DNA of 64,000 nucleotides from Hericium rajendrae (taxonomy: Eukaryota; Basidiomycota; Agaricomycetes; Russulales; Hericiaceae). The position numbers and the translations under genes were made by a program. A model generated the notes under the pieces. The model was given only the letters and a program-made list of their open reading frames with translations, had not been told where the DNA came from and did no database searches. Where the stretch lies: the NCBI GenBank assembly GCA_033439255.1, contig CM065882.1, positions 3,100,001-3,164,000 on the forward strand, written 5' to 3'. Below, in pieces: positions 20,743 to 34,037 of the stretch; position 1 is the stretch's first letter, and each line of letters begins with the position of its first letter.

Positions 20743-23700
20743 CTATGACAGCTGAGAGACGAAGAATGCACAACGTCCACAGTGTCATGAGAGAATGTCA
20801 GTGATTCAACATGCGCATGAAGATGCATCCCCTCCAGCCCACCAACAACCTGAAGTGCGCAATGGATGATACATGTGTACACAGTCACATGAAAGAGATC
20901 AGAAGAACACGTCCAGGTCGTCATGCCTGAAACTTCGTCAGCAGGAAGATAAAATGGCGATCTCGGGAAACGTACCAAGTAATTGTACGAGTTACGATCG
21001 TCACCACGTTCTAGATACTCGCGCTAGACAATCCGATCAGTATTTAGAACGAGGACAAACGACAAGCAATGTACCTCAATCAAACCCTCAATACGTTTCT
21101 TGATATTAAGAGGATTAGGTTGGAACCGAGAGGCTAATTGACGGGTGACTTCATTGATCAGGTCATTGTGGGACATGTGTTTCCTGTCTTTCATAATGCG
21201 CACGATGCAAGCCTGAAAGCAGCCAGGGAGCCGTTAGAAATAGCATTTAAGAAACGGCTGTAGCTTACCTCCGTCTGGTGGCGGCGTTCCTCCTCAACAC
21301 GGTCTTGCGTCTCCTTCCGCTCTTCGCCGCTCTCCACCTTTGCAGAGATAGTGTTGATCTTGATCTTCTGGAGTGGAGAAGCAAAACTGTCATTGAATGA
21401 GAACGAGTCGTCCGGACTGACATCGCGACTGGGAGGATGTTTCTTCAAAATTTTGAACTTTGCACAGGCCAACGACTGCAAGTTGCGTTGTAAGTCTTGA
21501 TCTGGAATGAACGTCGCGTCTTTGATTTCCTGTTTGACTCGCGCTTAGTATCACTCAACATGAGCAAATAACTAGAATCATACTTGATAGGTGAGAAATT
21601 CACCTCCCTCCAGGTTCTCAAACAGCAGAAGGATGATTAAAGCATATGTCGAGACATTAAGATCATGTTTTCGAGCCTTGAATGATACGCGGACGTCGGC
21701 ATTCCCTAGTGTCGGTTGCCACGTAAGACGTCGCCCTGAATGTCGATTGAGATAGAACTGCTCGAAGGATTTGCTGGCCCTGATGAGTTCTGGAGGCCAT
21801 GTACAGGCAGGGCTGGCGTATGACATCGGCCAGAATGTGGAAGTCATTACAGTAACCGATATATCAACCTCTGGTGCCTTGTATGCCGAAGCTGATGAAT
21901 ATCGTGTTTTGTAAGAATGGTCGAAAGAACTTACCGTAGTTTTCTCGAGATGCGATCGGTACGCCTGCATGGTCTCCGCGGATATCTTCATATCGTGGAA
22001 CATGCCCTCCAGCTTCTGCGTGAACTGATAACCACACTCCACTTTTAGCTTGGCAAGCATCCCACGCTCGGCATCGTCAGAAACAGAACGGCCCTGAAGT
22101 AGACGCTTTGCAAGGTGTCCTTTGTAGTATCTTTCGAAAACATCTTTCTCTGTGATATATCGGAAGATGGTGATGGTTTTGTCAAGGACATCTTCGACTT
22201 CTGCATCAGTTTTCTACACGGTCGAGATTGGTCAAGGTGATGATAAATGCAGAGCATCAGGACAGACGTACACCCTTCAGGCCCTTTTTGAGATTCTCGT
22301 CAATAAAGAGAGAAATAAACTCTGGTGCTCGTGGCTGAAGATTGATAAATGACTCGAAGGCCTAGACCAAGTATCGTGAGTGCCCTCCATAATAAATGAA
22401 CGCATGATATCTAGTACCCACCTCGTTAAGGCCACTCTCTAAATCTCGATCAGACTTGAAGGCAGATTTCCAGACCGCGTCAAACTTGTCTTTGAGGCAA
22501 AGCACGTCTTCTACCCATTTCAAAGCCAAGGCGAGGCTTTGAGCACCGGCATTCGGAGGTCGAGCTTTGCCCTTTCCTTTGCCCTTTCCTGATTGTTCGT
22601 ACTCGTCTTCCCCGCCATCCTCCAGCTCGGGCGATGTGGATAAATTGTTCAATTCCTTGCCCCGTCGGATGACCGAGTCTTTCAGAACTCTGCGGAGACT
22701 CGGCAGTCCTTCTGGGACGAGAATGAAAAGGCGGTACAGACGAGACAAGTCATTGACCTTGTCAGCATCGATCATCGCATCGAAGCCAGAGTTCGGCATG
22801 TTGATAACTTGCGTTAGGTGAGGTGATATGAGGGTATCCTTGAGAATTTGTTGCAGAGCTCCAGATGTTTGTAGCGAGAGATACTGATGTGCTCTGGATT
22901 CTTCCTCGGCCAGCCGCGCATCCACCTATCGAAGTCAGAAGAAGATCACTGATGAAGAAGTATGACGGCTTACTCTATGGAGGTATTCGGGCGCGTCACA
23001 CGTCTCCAGCAATCTCTCGCCTTCCGCAGTGTAATACAGCGTGCTTTCTCGTAGAACTGCGGGCTCTAGTTCTTGCTTGTAGACCGACGTGCCATCGGGG
23101 CTATTGCTCAACTGCAATAGCACGTCCACGCAGCCTGTAGCAGCGGAACGGTTTATAACATACCCGTTCCGTTCGATCTGGAGTAGGCTGAGGATGGCGG
23201 ATATAAGGTGACTTTTTATTGGCGGACGGATGACACGATCGAGGAAAAGGTGGCGACCGGCATCGATGACTTCTGGGACGTGTGCAGACTTGCTGTAAGC
23301 GCGGTCCTGTAACGTTAGTTGGACGGTCTGAACACCCTCCGCGAACTACAACTATTGAACATGCATGAACATACCATATACTTCAGTATCGAACTGATCT
23401 TTGTTGTACTGTCAGTATGGTCCTCCCACACCTTCGTCAACGCCTTCAATAATCTCTCTCCTTCTTGGGCCTTATGCACGGGATCATCATTCATACCTGT
23501 AGGGAACGCAGGAAGGATGATCTCGTCCACTAATCTGTCCAGATTGCTAGATATGAGCTTCTTGACGCCATCGTACAGCATTTCGCCTTGTTTCCAGACC
23601 ACCATATTATAGCCCAAGCGGTAGTTCTCTTCAAAGGACAGTTGAAATGCCCTGTGGTTCTGGATCTCTCGTATATTGTGCGTGAGTTTCGCCCATGTTT

Positions 23701-23935
23701 CTTCTACAGACGGGTTTGCGACCTAAAATTGGATGAGTTTTTGTCAAACACGTTCGCGTACAGCTATACGGACCTTGCGTGGTGGTTTCTGATCAACACA
23801 ATATTGGGTCAGCACTGAGCGTGTCCGCTTCAAATAGCACCTACTATCTTCGGTCGAATCACCCTCTTTGACGCTAGATTTGTCGTCAATACCAACATAA
23901 GGATAATAAATCTGTCTTGACGTACACATCGACAT
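20743..23935 (-). CDS. CUL3: Cullin, CUL3 type
   Basis: Scaffold of a cullin-RING ubiquitin ligase. Reading leftward: [20 protein letters not shown] and [18 protein letters not shown] (adaptor-binding N-terminal repeats), [20 protein letters not shown], then the cullin-homology segment [36 protein letters not shown] and a C-terminal winged helix [18 protein letters not shown]. The Lys in IVRIMK (about 21196) is the expected neddylation site. RIEGLIEREYLER precedes NSYNYL near the end. Introns are numerous and 45-60 nt. An insert [12 protein letters not shown] around 22560 is lineage-specific. Two points are open. The first exon could begin at the ATG at 23935 (MSMCTSRQ) or further upstream. 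The last codons may use an intron from 20975 to a stop at 20743, or run on to 20688. Confidence 0.88.
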
Positions 23936-24503
23936 CGTAGTCTGGTTGCACAGTAGCCTATGACGTTGTGGCTCGTGAGGAATGCCGAAGCGGTTGTTTG
24001 GTCATGTTTAATTTAGAGGCTTTTGGACAACATGGCCAAATCGCGATCTGTGCGATCATGCATGCAAGTGTTCTTTGGCACCTGCGGTTCGATCTCGCAG
24101 TGATCAAGCAGCGAGTTTCTTCCGCGGATTCCGCAGCCTGTGCCGATCGCGTCGACACTCGCGGAGTCCGTCATGCAGTTCCTGCAGTATTCAACCATCA
24201 TCTAATTCTCCAAGTTACACGACTCCTCTGAAATCTCGGTGGTTCTTATTTATGCCCTGCGCAAAAAGCATAACACATGCGTGCCGAGTTTCACTCAGGA
24301 GGACTGCTTCCGTTCATATATCTTCAAGAGTACATGGATAATGTAGACAATACTACGGAGGAGTATATCAGCGAATGATAGAGTCAGCTGCAGATGGATG
24401 GGTTAAATGCAAGATTCTAGAATGAAGCAATACAGTAGTGATCGTGTGGGCTCCAGAGACAACAAATATGCTCAATCTACAAAAATTTGGCGGAAAGGAG
24501 ATG
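23936..24503. other. Intergenic region between cullin and exportin-T genes
   Basis: About 570 bp. A short minus-strand ORF (24201-24013) is Cys-rich (EYCRNCMTD, GTGCGIRGRN), but it has no recognised motif and may be the cullin 5' UTR. No RNA gene is recognised. Confidence 0.4.
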
Positions 24504-27500
24504 CTATGAAGCAGACCTCGACGCGCGGACAAACTCGGAGAAGTATTTTCGGAAAGCTCTGGCATCCAGATCTCGTAGCTTGGTGGTGAACTCCATCGCA
24601 GTATTCGATGGCCAGTTTTGTGACGGAAGGAATACGGAAACAAAGAATTCGTACGCTTCCTGGCCTCTCGCCTTTCCAACCGCGTGTAACAGGCCGCCGA
24701 TTTCAGGGAGCACCTGTATAAGAAATTAATCATGGTATCCGAAACGGCGGGATGAAGAAGACCAACCATCAGTGTCTGAGGATCTTTCATGTTCAGATCG
24801 GGGGAGGACAGGACGCCAAATGCCATGGGGACAATTCTGTCATAGATGAACCTCTCGAAGCCTGGCAGGCCTTGAGATCTCGCAGCCGCGTCCCCATCTG
24901 CCGCGGTGACTGATTGGCCCCAAATGGCCACGCTCGAGGCAAGGAAGGAAAAGGCCGCCCTCTGACCGCTACTGTCGGAGACATTGCTGGCTAGCTGCAT
25001 CATGCTTTCCAACAATGGCTCGAAGCGATCCTTGTTCACTGGATTTGAAGATTAGCTACCCAAACGCTGAGGACGGATACATGATACGTACGATCTGAGA
25101 TGAAGATGCCATGCAGTTTCGAAGTCATTAAGTTATTAAGGAGTGCAAGATATGCCTTCTGGGTATTGACATGAGCCTGTTCATCGTCGGTGCCTGTGAC
25201 GGGCTGCGACAGCAGGCCAGTGATATGGGTGTTCAAGGGACCTATGAGTTGATCCAGTACATCAAACAGATCATGCTATTGACCGGATAAATGAGTTCTG
25301 AAATCACAGTCTCCGGTCAGAAAGCTTACTTGTAGCTTATGGATAAGAAGGTTGAGGAAGTTGATGAAGTCAATCAGCTCTTCTGGCTCGAAGTGTGCGA
25401 GCAGATTTGCCGTGAGTGTGGGGATAAAATGAGCGACACTTGGACCAGTGGTGCCAAGGATTCTTGCGAAGGCGAAACGGGTCTATAAGGTCGTCAATAT
25501 CAACGTTTGTCGCGCCAACTAGATGTCTTGCTACATACAGCATCGCGAACGGGTTTGAAGCCCTTCATCGCTTCTAAGGATACGAGGATGGCTTGGGCTA
25601 CTTCTCGGAAAACATCCAAAGGCGGCGCAGTATAGCCTTGGGGTAGAGGGTACACATAATCTGGGAATCCTTTGGCGATGTTGCCCAAGGCCATGATCAC
25701 ATGGTGTACTTTGACGATCGGAAGGACATCTTGAGGGCCTCGAATGGCTTGCAGATTGACCGAGAGTTCATCCAACAACGGCTTTACGAACGACAAGAGC
25801 AATGCCGCGGTTTGCTCCGAAGACTTTCCAAACAAAGAGATAAGAGTCCCGACAGTCTCAAACATGTAAAGCTGGGCGTCGAAATATGTATCCCTGACAG
25901 CTGCTGTAAGGAGGTCCTCTTCAGGTGATTCTAGCTCCGGAAGTTCTGCTTGTATGATCAGTGTGTCCCGGATTCCTTCCAGCAGAGATTGGCCAAGTTC
26001 GGGTGATATCTCATTTCGGTCTTCTTTAATGAATCGATAGAACAGGTAGAACACGCGTGTCCGTACGCTGGAGACAGGGTTGTGGATTCCCCTGCAGATG
26101 TAACGCAAGACATTAGGGATATTTAAGGGCATCGCAGCCAAATATGTATCTCTAACCTTGCGTCGACCATCGCCTCAAGTGTGGGCACAATGCACTCTTT
26201 GCGTACTTTGAAGAAGTCACCATATCTGGCAACGACTTCGAAGAACTGCATGACAACAGTACGGTTCGGGAAAGCGGAGATCCCTGACTGGATTAGGGCA
26301 AACATGAGCTCCCCGTGCGTCGTCAGTGGGTATTCCGAGTAGTCGGTTTCTTTTCGCTTCTCCTTCGCGACGACAGCCGGGGTCTGGCAGAACGCGGCAC
26401 GACCCTTTGAGCCAGCTGTGAAATGTACGATCAGTGTACACCGCGAAGAACTTCAATTATTTGCAGCTCACTCTTATTGATTTCTCCGAATATATAGACG
26501 AGGTAAACCGCCAGTTCTGCATCACTCCATTTGACGGGCTGACCGCTTCGATATAGAGATAAGGTATCCAACGCATGTCTCCTGACCGCCTCCGTGACAA
26601 GATCTTGGTCAATCGATAGGACGGAGTCCATGAAGGAGCGAAGTTCCTGCGAGAAATGAGAAGCGGTCATCACGAGCTCAAGAAATTGCAGACCTTGCGA
26701 AGACTTTCGAATGCTGCCTTGTCATCTTCGTCAAGATCGTCGGGATCTGCTTCTTCATCCCATCGCATTTTTTGGAGAACAACGTTAAGCAGCGAGACGA
26801 GGAAAGATCGTTTCTGATCATCGACCGGCTCTGAGGTGGCCTTTCGGATGCGCTTATACTAAGCACAAGAGATCAGTTACGAGTCGCGAATATGATCTCA
26901 AAAGAAACTGACACTGGCAAGGATAGTTTGCAGCATAGGGAAGATAGTCGAGCATGTGTCATCATAGTCGTCGGCCATGAATCGCAGAACGACAGGAAGG
27001 GTTTGCTGTAATAGCTGAGAGGCTTCTGAACGAACATTCTCAGGGGCGGCTTCCTAGTTAACGAAGACTTAGCAAAGGAAGCACATTGTAGGTTTGACAG
27101 CAGCTGCCTACATCCATCAACTTGATCAACTCAAGTCCAAGTACGTTCAAAAGTCGCCCCAAGGCCTCGCGATACGACTCTTCGCCCTCATCTATGTTTT
27201 CGCCGCGCTCAGCTTGTTGCATTCGCGTCTTTTCCTCGAGAGCTTCAAGCACCCGTCCTAGCGACAGTACTTTGATGAGCTGAAGTTTGTCGCCGGGTTC
27301 TTTCAGCCCTTTCGAAACAATTCGAAGCAATGCCACAGAAGTCGCCAAACGAATTGCCAATGATGGATCGGAGAGCAGGCTGAATAGAAGGGGTACAGTC
27401 GTCGGCGTGACGGTCAAATTTATATCGATCCAACCTTTGCAAAAATAAGCTTCAAATACAGGCAATGCGGGCATGACGGCACGTACCGACATAAGATGCA

Positions 27501-28522
27501 AAGGTTCTGACACCCCAATCTACTGTTTCAATCGCCTCCGGCAAGCTTCGTTCTGACGCAGGCACGATCTCCCCTTTCCGCAATTTTGCCATCCTATCGG
27601 CGCTGTCGACTATGATCGTCAACACAGCTTCATTGACGCGAGCGGCATCTCGTTCTCGAACTGCGTCGCGGACCCGAGTCACGGATATGTCGCGCATTGC
27701 TGAACTGCCGGGCTGTTTTGATGATTTGATCTGCAACTTCTCCCGATATTTCAAGGACAATATGGAAGAACAGCAGAGATACGTGAGGATTATAGGAGAT
27801 TTGGGAAGAGGATTCAGATGGACGCATTAGGGCAAATAGGTCTGTGAAGAAAGTCGGCCACTGCTCTACATATGTTGCGAGAAAGAATAAGGTTAGAGTA
27901 TGAGAGAACTTGTTGCGAAGAACTGGCAAAACATGAGTGCGTGGTGAGCAGAAACGAAAGGCAACTCACAAGCTGCGCTAGCTTCCGCGGATCCATAGAT
28001 GTATTCAGACTGTATGTATGACAGAAACGCTTGTTGCAATGTCCGAAATGACTCCTCATCCAGACCTTCAAACCTAGAAGATCATCGATCAGTACACATG
28101 GTACGTGGTACTGGAGTCCATAGAAAGAGGTCCCTCTAGAGGGATATATATGACTGGCACATTTTCGCGATCGGCCTAGTTAAGGCGAAGGCGAGGACAA
28201 GCCGAACGCCCAGACATCGTCTTAGGGACGCGTGGCGTTTGCAACAACAGGACCCTGAATTAAACGAAAGAGAAGAGAATACCCACCGGCTTTCCAGGAA
28301 GTCGTCAAGGATCCGGAGTGCGAAGAACCTTGCCTGAGTTGGGTGTTTCCGGGCCCCCTCAGGCGTAGCATCGACGAACAGTTTGAGAGCGAGCCTCCAT
28401 GTTTCACCGGAGTTTCGCTGCACTTGCGTCAAATATTCTAGTGCTTGTTGGCATAAAGCCCCTTGAGATGGGTCCGATGCGATGAGGATGGCCTGAGTAA
28501 CTCGGCTAATTTCTTCCTCCAT
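24504..28522 (-). CDS. LOS1: Exportin-T (tRNA nuclear export karyopherin)
   Basis: Importin-beta family HEAT-repeat receptor that exports tRNA with RanGTP through the nuclear pore. The ATG at 28522 begins MEEEISRVTQAILIASDP. An in-frame upstream extension lacks an ATG. The exportin-1-like N-terminal block is LRNKFSHTLTLFFLATYVEQ with WPTFFTDLFALM. Later HEAT blocks include VDWGVRTFASYVGWIDINLT and RLATSVALLRIVSKGLKEP. The gene ends DARAFRKYFSEFVRASRSAS, with a stop at 24504. It is spread over many exons separated by short introns, about 1,050-1,100 residues in total, the usual length. It is transcribed in the same direction as the cullin gene 0.6 kb downstream. tRNA genes at 6.1 and 43.7 kb are not adjacent and the link is coincidental. 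Confidence 0.88.
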
Positions 28523-29026
28523 AATGGCGAGAGAGGTGTTTGACTCGGAGAGTCGCGGTCGCTTGGTGTCTGCCAAGTAGTTTTGGATATGCTGGGAAGA
28601 AGTGAAAGGCTATACGCGTATGAGGTGGGAAACAGAATGAAGTCTAGGATAGCACGAGGTGAGGCAGATGTTGAGTGTCGGAAGACTGAAATTGCTAGAA
28701 ACCCAAGTCTTTGCGCGTCGCGTGAGATCTGATCAGGGTTGTGGCGTAAATCAAGCTTGCACGTGCACAACAGGTTGCATTCACAATATTCGAACTCTGC
28801 AGCAATCGAGCAGGCTAACATGGCAGCGACCCAAATGACATTCTCGAAGACACGAACAATACGCGCAGCACATAGAAGTCACAAACAAAATAAATATCCC
28901 CAGCCCCAATCTCTGTGACGCGATTTCTTGCGGCCCTCGTCAGAGGTCTTCATTCACGTCCATGTTCTGCGACGTTTGGTCAGTAAGGCCATTTGAACAT
29001 GACTGCGACCGCTCAATCGCTTACGG
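28523..29026. other. Intergenic region
   Basis: About 500 bp between two minus-strand genes: the 3' UTR of the F-box gene and the promoter of the exportin gene. No further gene is seen. Confidence 0.4.
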
Positions 29027-30675
29027 TCACACAAAGTCCAGCAGCCATAGGTCTCCGGTAAACAACCCAAGACACAACCGACCCGCGACTTCGTCGAAAG
29101 CAATGGAATGGCACAATGCCGGCGTGAAGGGAAGCCCAGGGTCAGAAGGCAATAGAACACCGACATTGGATGCTTCAATGTTCTCCGCCGGGATATAGGA
29201 CTTTAATAGCCGTGACTGGTCAGTGTCCCAGTTATGCTCGATCCATACCGCACGTCGCCCGGTTGAGCCCACTTGTACGATTGGCGCATTGGTCATTCTA
29301 GGAACCGAAAACCCGCAAGAAAATGATCCATTATCACTTTCAGATGCCGATAACAAGAGACGGCCGACCTCGCCGTCCATCTGGGTAGAGTTGGGGAAAT
29401 GGATGTATGGGGCGTAGATCGTCCCTCTCCCAGGAGCGACATCAAGAGTCTCTGAGACAACCATGTCACCGGCATCATGTTTCCAGGGAATGCGCAAGTT
29501 CTCCGGCTTTTCCGACACCAGCAGTGTCTTCTGTCCAATCCCCGGACTACCCTGTTGATATGATTGACCGTTTGTAGAAGCTGGCATTAAAGTGAACGAG
29601 CGGACGGTGATGACTCCCTTGGCAAAGTCGAGGAGCATCATAACATCCGTAAGTAACCTGACGATGAGCCGGGAGGAAGGCGCCTGCGAGAAGCTTAGTA
29701 AATATAGCGTTTTGCAGAAACACAGCTGCATCAGATACCTCAGGAGACTCGGGAGTAAACAAGGTCTGGTTCATAGTCAAAACGTCGCATAGCCAGATTT
29801 GATACGGGTAGTCCATATTGTTTGGCGAGAGATCCAAAAAGACGACGGCGATGATATCGCCATGGATTGTGACCTGATCAATGACACCTCGAGCTTGTGA
29901 CGGTCTCGGGATAACTGCCTGACACTTGCCGTCGATGCGCTGGGCATATCCCAGCTGAGACCGATTCCGAAGATATAGATCATACATCTGGATGGTATTT
30001 CTGAGGAAGGCCGGATGAGAACTAAATAAAAGAGATGCGTAATAAATAAGTCGCACTTACCGAACATTGATATCCGTCGTAATTATCACTGAGGCAACCT
30101 TCCCCTCTTCTCGTAAAGCAACAGAGAAATGCTCGAAGTGGCCATCCACATCAACAGACGAGGCCCTATAAGGACATTTGAAATCCAGCAAGCACCATAA
30201 TGTAATTGCTGTACGGGGGCGTCCCACCCGATGTGTGCGTTGTGCCGTCACAAGCCATTCAGCTCCAGGAAGTAGGTGCATGGCGTTTACAGCAGCCTTG
30301 TCGGTGCTTGAGCCATATATGATTGGGATATATCTCTTGATAGCTGGAGTGGGTTTCCGCCAATTATGGTCCAGTTTCAATGCACGGACGAATAAATTGC
30401 GCAATTCAGAACTGCTGAGTGCCTGTAGATCACCATTCGTGGAAACACCCAGCGGAATACTAGTCGACCTGGCAATATGATGCCAAAGAAAATCGGTGAA
30501 GCCAAGTGTGTAGAGCGTACGGCAGGTCTACGTGGAGGCACGATGAGTGAACGCGCTGGTCGGCGGTTAAGGCAAACGACGTCACCTGTGCTAATGAGAG
30601 GACATCTTGAACAGGTAGGAGGAGGTAAATTAGAATATGGATATCGCTCGGAAGAGCCGACAAAGACTGGGGCAT
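29027..30675 (-). CDS. F-box domain protein
   Basis: Four exons join in frame: 30675-30586, 30527-30061, 30000-29739 and 29683-29027, about 490 residues. The N-terminus is an F-box split by the first intron: SALPSDIHILIYLLLPVQDV and LSLAQ, continued by TCRTLYTLGFTDFLWHHI. The long C-terminal part has beta-rich segments (ITLWCLLDFKCPY, VDVDGHFEHFSVAL, YPYQIWLCDVLTMNQ, GRLCLGLFTGDLWLLDFV) resembling a repeat propeller, so it likely binds the target. Expected role: SCF ubiquitin-ligase substrate receptor. It lies divergently from the gene at 30888, with a 212-bp shared upstream region. Confidence 0.82.
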
Positions 30676-30887
30676 GTTAGGCTGGAGACATAAGAACGGA
30701 ACACCAGTTAGCAGGTGAACTTCATGGAAGTCAAGAACATGACCGTAGCTTGGAGATGATGGTAATCTGTCGAAGATAAGATAAGGGCGGATGAGAAGCC
30801 CAAAGAAGGCAATTGTGGCATCGATCCACGAACCGTACATAAGGCGGGAGGGCGGCCGAATACACCCCTTTCATCCAAACCACTCTC

Positions 30888-33251
30888 ATGGACAAGCAAC
30901 CTCCACCTTCTTCTCTTTCTAATGTCACAGATCCAAACCAGGACTTCAATCTCTCTGAGGTAGAAAGCTTGTCTGACTTCGATTGGCTTGATATCTCCAG
31001 CCGCGCGTCCGAAGACAACGAGTCTATCGGCCTCACTGAAAGCGATCGCGACGACGTACCACAGCGCCCCTTGTCCCGGCGATCCTCTATCAGCCACTCC
31101 AGCTCTCGCGATGGTGATGCAGAAGGGTGGGAGGGATTGGTAGAGGAGGTAGACCTCCAAGACCTGCCTGACGACGCGCCCGTCCAACCTGCCCCTGCTG
31201 CGGACGCCGAGCATGATCTCATCCCCGAACTTGCCTCGGACGGTCTCACTGACGAGCAGAGTGTCAAGGATGCCCTCGATCAAAGCATGATCAGTACTCT
31301 CAGTGGTTCTCGTCCAGGTTCCCTCAGCGGGTCTATGCATGCGCCGGGTGGCCGCCCCCGTGATCTGAGGCTTTCGTTCCCAGATCCTTTGACCAGCTCT
31401 CACGACGAGCTCAAGCGATCATACGATAACGTTTCCCCCTCATCAACCACATTCACGTCATCTGAGCATGCCGATGAACCCTCTCAAGGCGATACGCCCT
31501 CCGCGCCGCCTGCTGTGGATCCGGGTTTCCCTCCCAGACCCGAGGTCCCAGAAGCTGTTCGTCCCGTCGTCGAATTCGAGGTTCTCTTGTACGGAAACGC
31601 ATATGCCAACAAGTGGAGCTTCGTCGAGGTCCTTCTGGAGAAACTTGCGACGGGCGCTGGTCTCACCTTGTCGCCCCGCGACGTACAGTCAAGCCGCATG
31701 TCGATGTATTGGCTGAACTCGAAGGGAAACCCTCATCGACTGACTTTGGGCTACGCGGTATCTGTTGTGGACAGGACGGATTTGTTCCCGATTCGACATG
31801 TAAGTTCCCCTTCCTCCTTAATCCTGTGCACATTGATGCGACGTTTGCAGTTATTGGAGGGCATTAACCGCAACAAATCTCTGGCAGTCATATTCCTTCC
31901 GTCCTCCCTGACCGTTCTGCCGGAGCATGATTGCTACTTGCCTGTGATGTCTTTCCCTACCGTGACTCTTGACCCCGCAGGTTTCTCCCAGTATGGGATG
32001 CGCGACGCCGTGGAAGAGAAATGGCAATCGATGGGGATTCCCGCTTCTAAGCTCCTCCTTCGCCACTCGGACGATCCCAAGAGGATTCTGCATGAGGACG
32101 ATGTCGATGAACTGGTCCCCTCTCAGGTCCTCCGGGCCTTCGAGCCTTTACTCCCTCAGGGAAGGCGTGCATTGAAATTGTACAGGGAGCAGCTTCCCTC
32201 GATCTCTGTCATAACCATGTAAGCTAGCGCTAGATTCGGTGCTTCGTCAAAAGCTGAAACAATCGTCCTTTAGCCTTACTATTCTTTCTTTGGTGCTCGG
32301 CTATGTAGTCAGCGGTATTTCTCAGATGCCGGTGCCATCCGCGTCATCCACAGAGAAACTTCGACCCAGTCCCGTTACCAGCCTTATCAGCAATTCTACT
32401 ACTGAATCTGCTGTCCGGGCACTGGCATCCGCAATGACTAGCGACCTTGCGCTCTCGTCGTCGAAAGATCTCAGTCTTGGGGTCGTTAATCGTCATTCAT
32501 CCAGCCTTTCCACCCCTACCAGCTCAGACGATTCTCGCGCATCAGGTGGACGTCGTGCAGCTCCCTACCCATCCACGACCACTAGCAGCACACCGGCTCA
32601 GCACTGTCATGGACGGCCTCGTAGTCCAGAACAGAAGTTGTCCGAGAGTTCCCTTGGTGGACCTCTGACGTCGTCGCTGTCTCTCATTTCCTCCGGCTCG
32701 AAGGCGTTGTCGATTTTTACGGCCGCTCCCAAGGAGCAGACTCCACCACAGTACCCGCTGCAGAACAAATCTATTCACTCAGCACGCGTCTCACGAGCTC
32801 TCTCTTCGACATATTCAATGCCAAGATGTTCACCGAAGCCGTTCGTACGGACATGCAGGAGTTGCTGGATGCTTTGGACGAGCTTATCCTGGTCCTTTCC
32901 AGGCAGAGGCAGACGGCATGGGAGATGTCGAAGAGTGCGGCTACCGGTTTACGAGATGAGTTTCAACGCCGCAACACGCGCGCACAACAGCGTGCCCGGG
33001 AGATCAGAGAGAAGGGCGAAAACGTCATCTCGTCGCTTGCTGCACAGGCGCAGGGTCGCGTGAAACAGGCGCAGGTGAAGGCGCGGGAGCTCAAGGACAG
33101 TATCACTGATCGTATCGACTCGGAGGTCATCGTGTACCACAAGCTGGAGGAGAAGTTTCGGGCACGGGTGCTTGAGCACCAGAGCAGGAGAGGTTTGAGA
33201 AAGGAGGTGAGACAGATGATGAGGCGGCATCGGAGGCATATGGTCATCTAG
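30888..33251 (+). CDS. Unknown protein: acidic Ser-rich N-terminus, one transmembrane helix, coiled coil
   Basis: ATG at 30888. Exons 30888-31799 and 31851-32218, then from 32274, with a further intron most simply placed at about 32546-32633, restoring the frame for EVVREFPWWTSDVVAVSHFL, and the coding end at 33251. The first 200 residues are Ser/Asp/Glu-rich and disordered (SEVESLSDFDWLDISSRASE). A folded region (VVEFEVLLYGNAYANKWSF) follows. A hydrophobic helix (TILSLVLGYVVSGI) lies at about residue 430. The last 120 residues form a highly charged coiled coil (RAREIREKGENVISSLAAQA) with a basic end (MMRRHRRHMVI). No family is recognised. A single-anchor membrane protein with a cytosolic acidic domain, perhaps an organelle receptor or tether, would fit. 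Confidence 0.72.
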
Positions 33252-34037
33252 GTTATCATACTGTATGGTTTTCGTCCTTCATTCATTTTGACTATGTTTC
33301 TTTTTCTTCCCCCCTATGTAATATCATGCCCATCACTTAATTTCCTTAAGTTCAGGATGTACGCTTGTGTTCTAATATTCCCAATATATGAATTTATGGA
33401 ATTAGACTTTTTCGCAGCCTCTCAGACACAGAAGGGGATAGGATTGTTCCACCATCAGCGCGTCACCAACTCTGGTGGGCATGCTGGAAAGGTGAGGCTG
33501 AGCGTTACGAGAGGCAAAGCACAGCAGGTGATATCGGGCTACAAGGCCAAATTTGGCAGGTATCCAAGAACGATGGCGTGTTCCGTGCCAGCGCGGGCGT
33601 CCTAGGTTGTTTCTTGTCTCTTGTCCACCAGCTTCACCACGAAAGAAATAAAACAGAGCTTCGTCTTTGTCTCGTTCTATATCACACACTGTTATTTTCT
33701 GCCATTGGATGCCCCGAGGAAACAGCGCTTCTTTCCCATCAAGGAAAGGCCCTCACCACGTGTAAGTAGGCCGAGGCGCTCGGCGTACATTTTCGTCTGT
33801 AAGTAAGTACCATGCCCTTCATTTTGAACAGAAGGATTCCCGGCGCAAGGTGGGCGTGCGGCGAAGCAAGCTGTCCAGCACGGAGCCGTGAGGCCGTGAT
33901 TGTCGACCCCGCCGTGCAGTCCGTCCTTGTGCTCGATCCTTATTTTAGCGTGGTTGCCTGACGCATGCGGCCCTTCGCTCAATCTTTCGACATCTCTCTT
34001 CGTGACTAACCACCACTCCCTCCTCTCACACCTCTGC
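33252..34037. other. Intergenic region
   Basis: About 790 bp: 3' UTR of the membrane-protein gene and promoter of the glucanase gene. The last 100 bp are C/T-rich (CTCTCTTCGTGACTAACCACCACTCCC). No gene or RNA is recognised. Confidence 0.4.

Noticed and set aside
23936-24230. Short Cys-rich minus-strand ORF between cullin and exportin genes
   Set aside because: No recognised motif, no splice context and it may be cullin 5' UTR; not supported as a gene.
32546-32760. Apparent frameshift in the coiled-coil membrane protein
   Set aside because: Removal of an intron ending CAGAACAG at about 32633 gives a continuous, non-repetitive frame.
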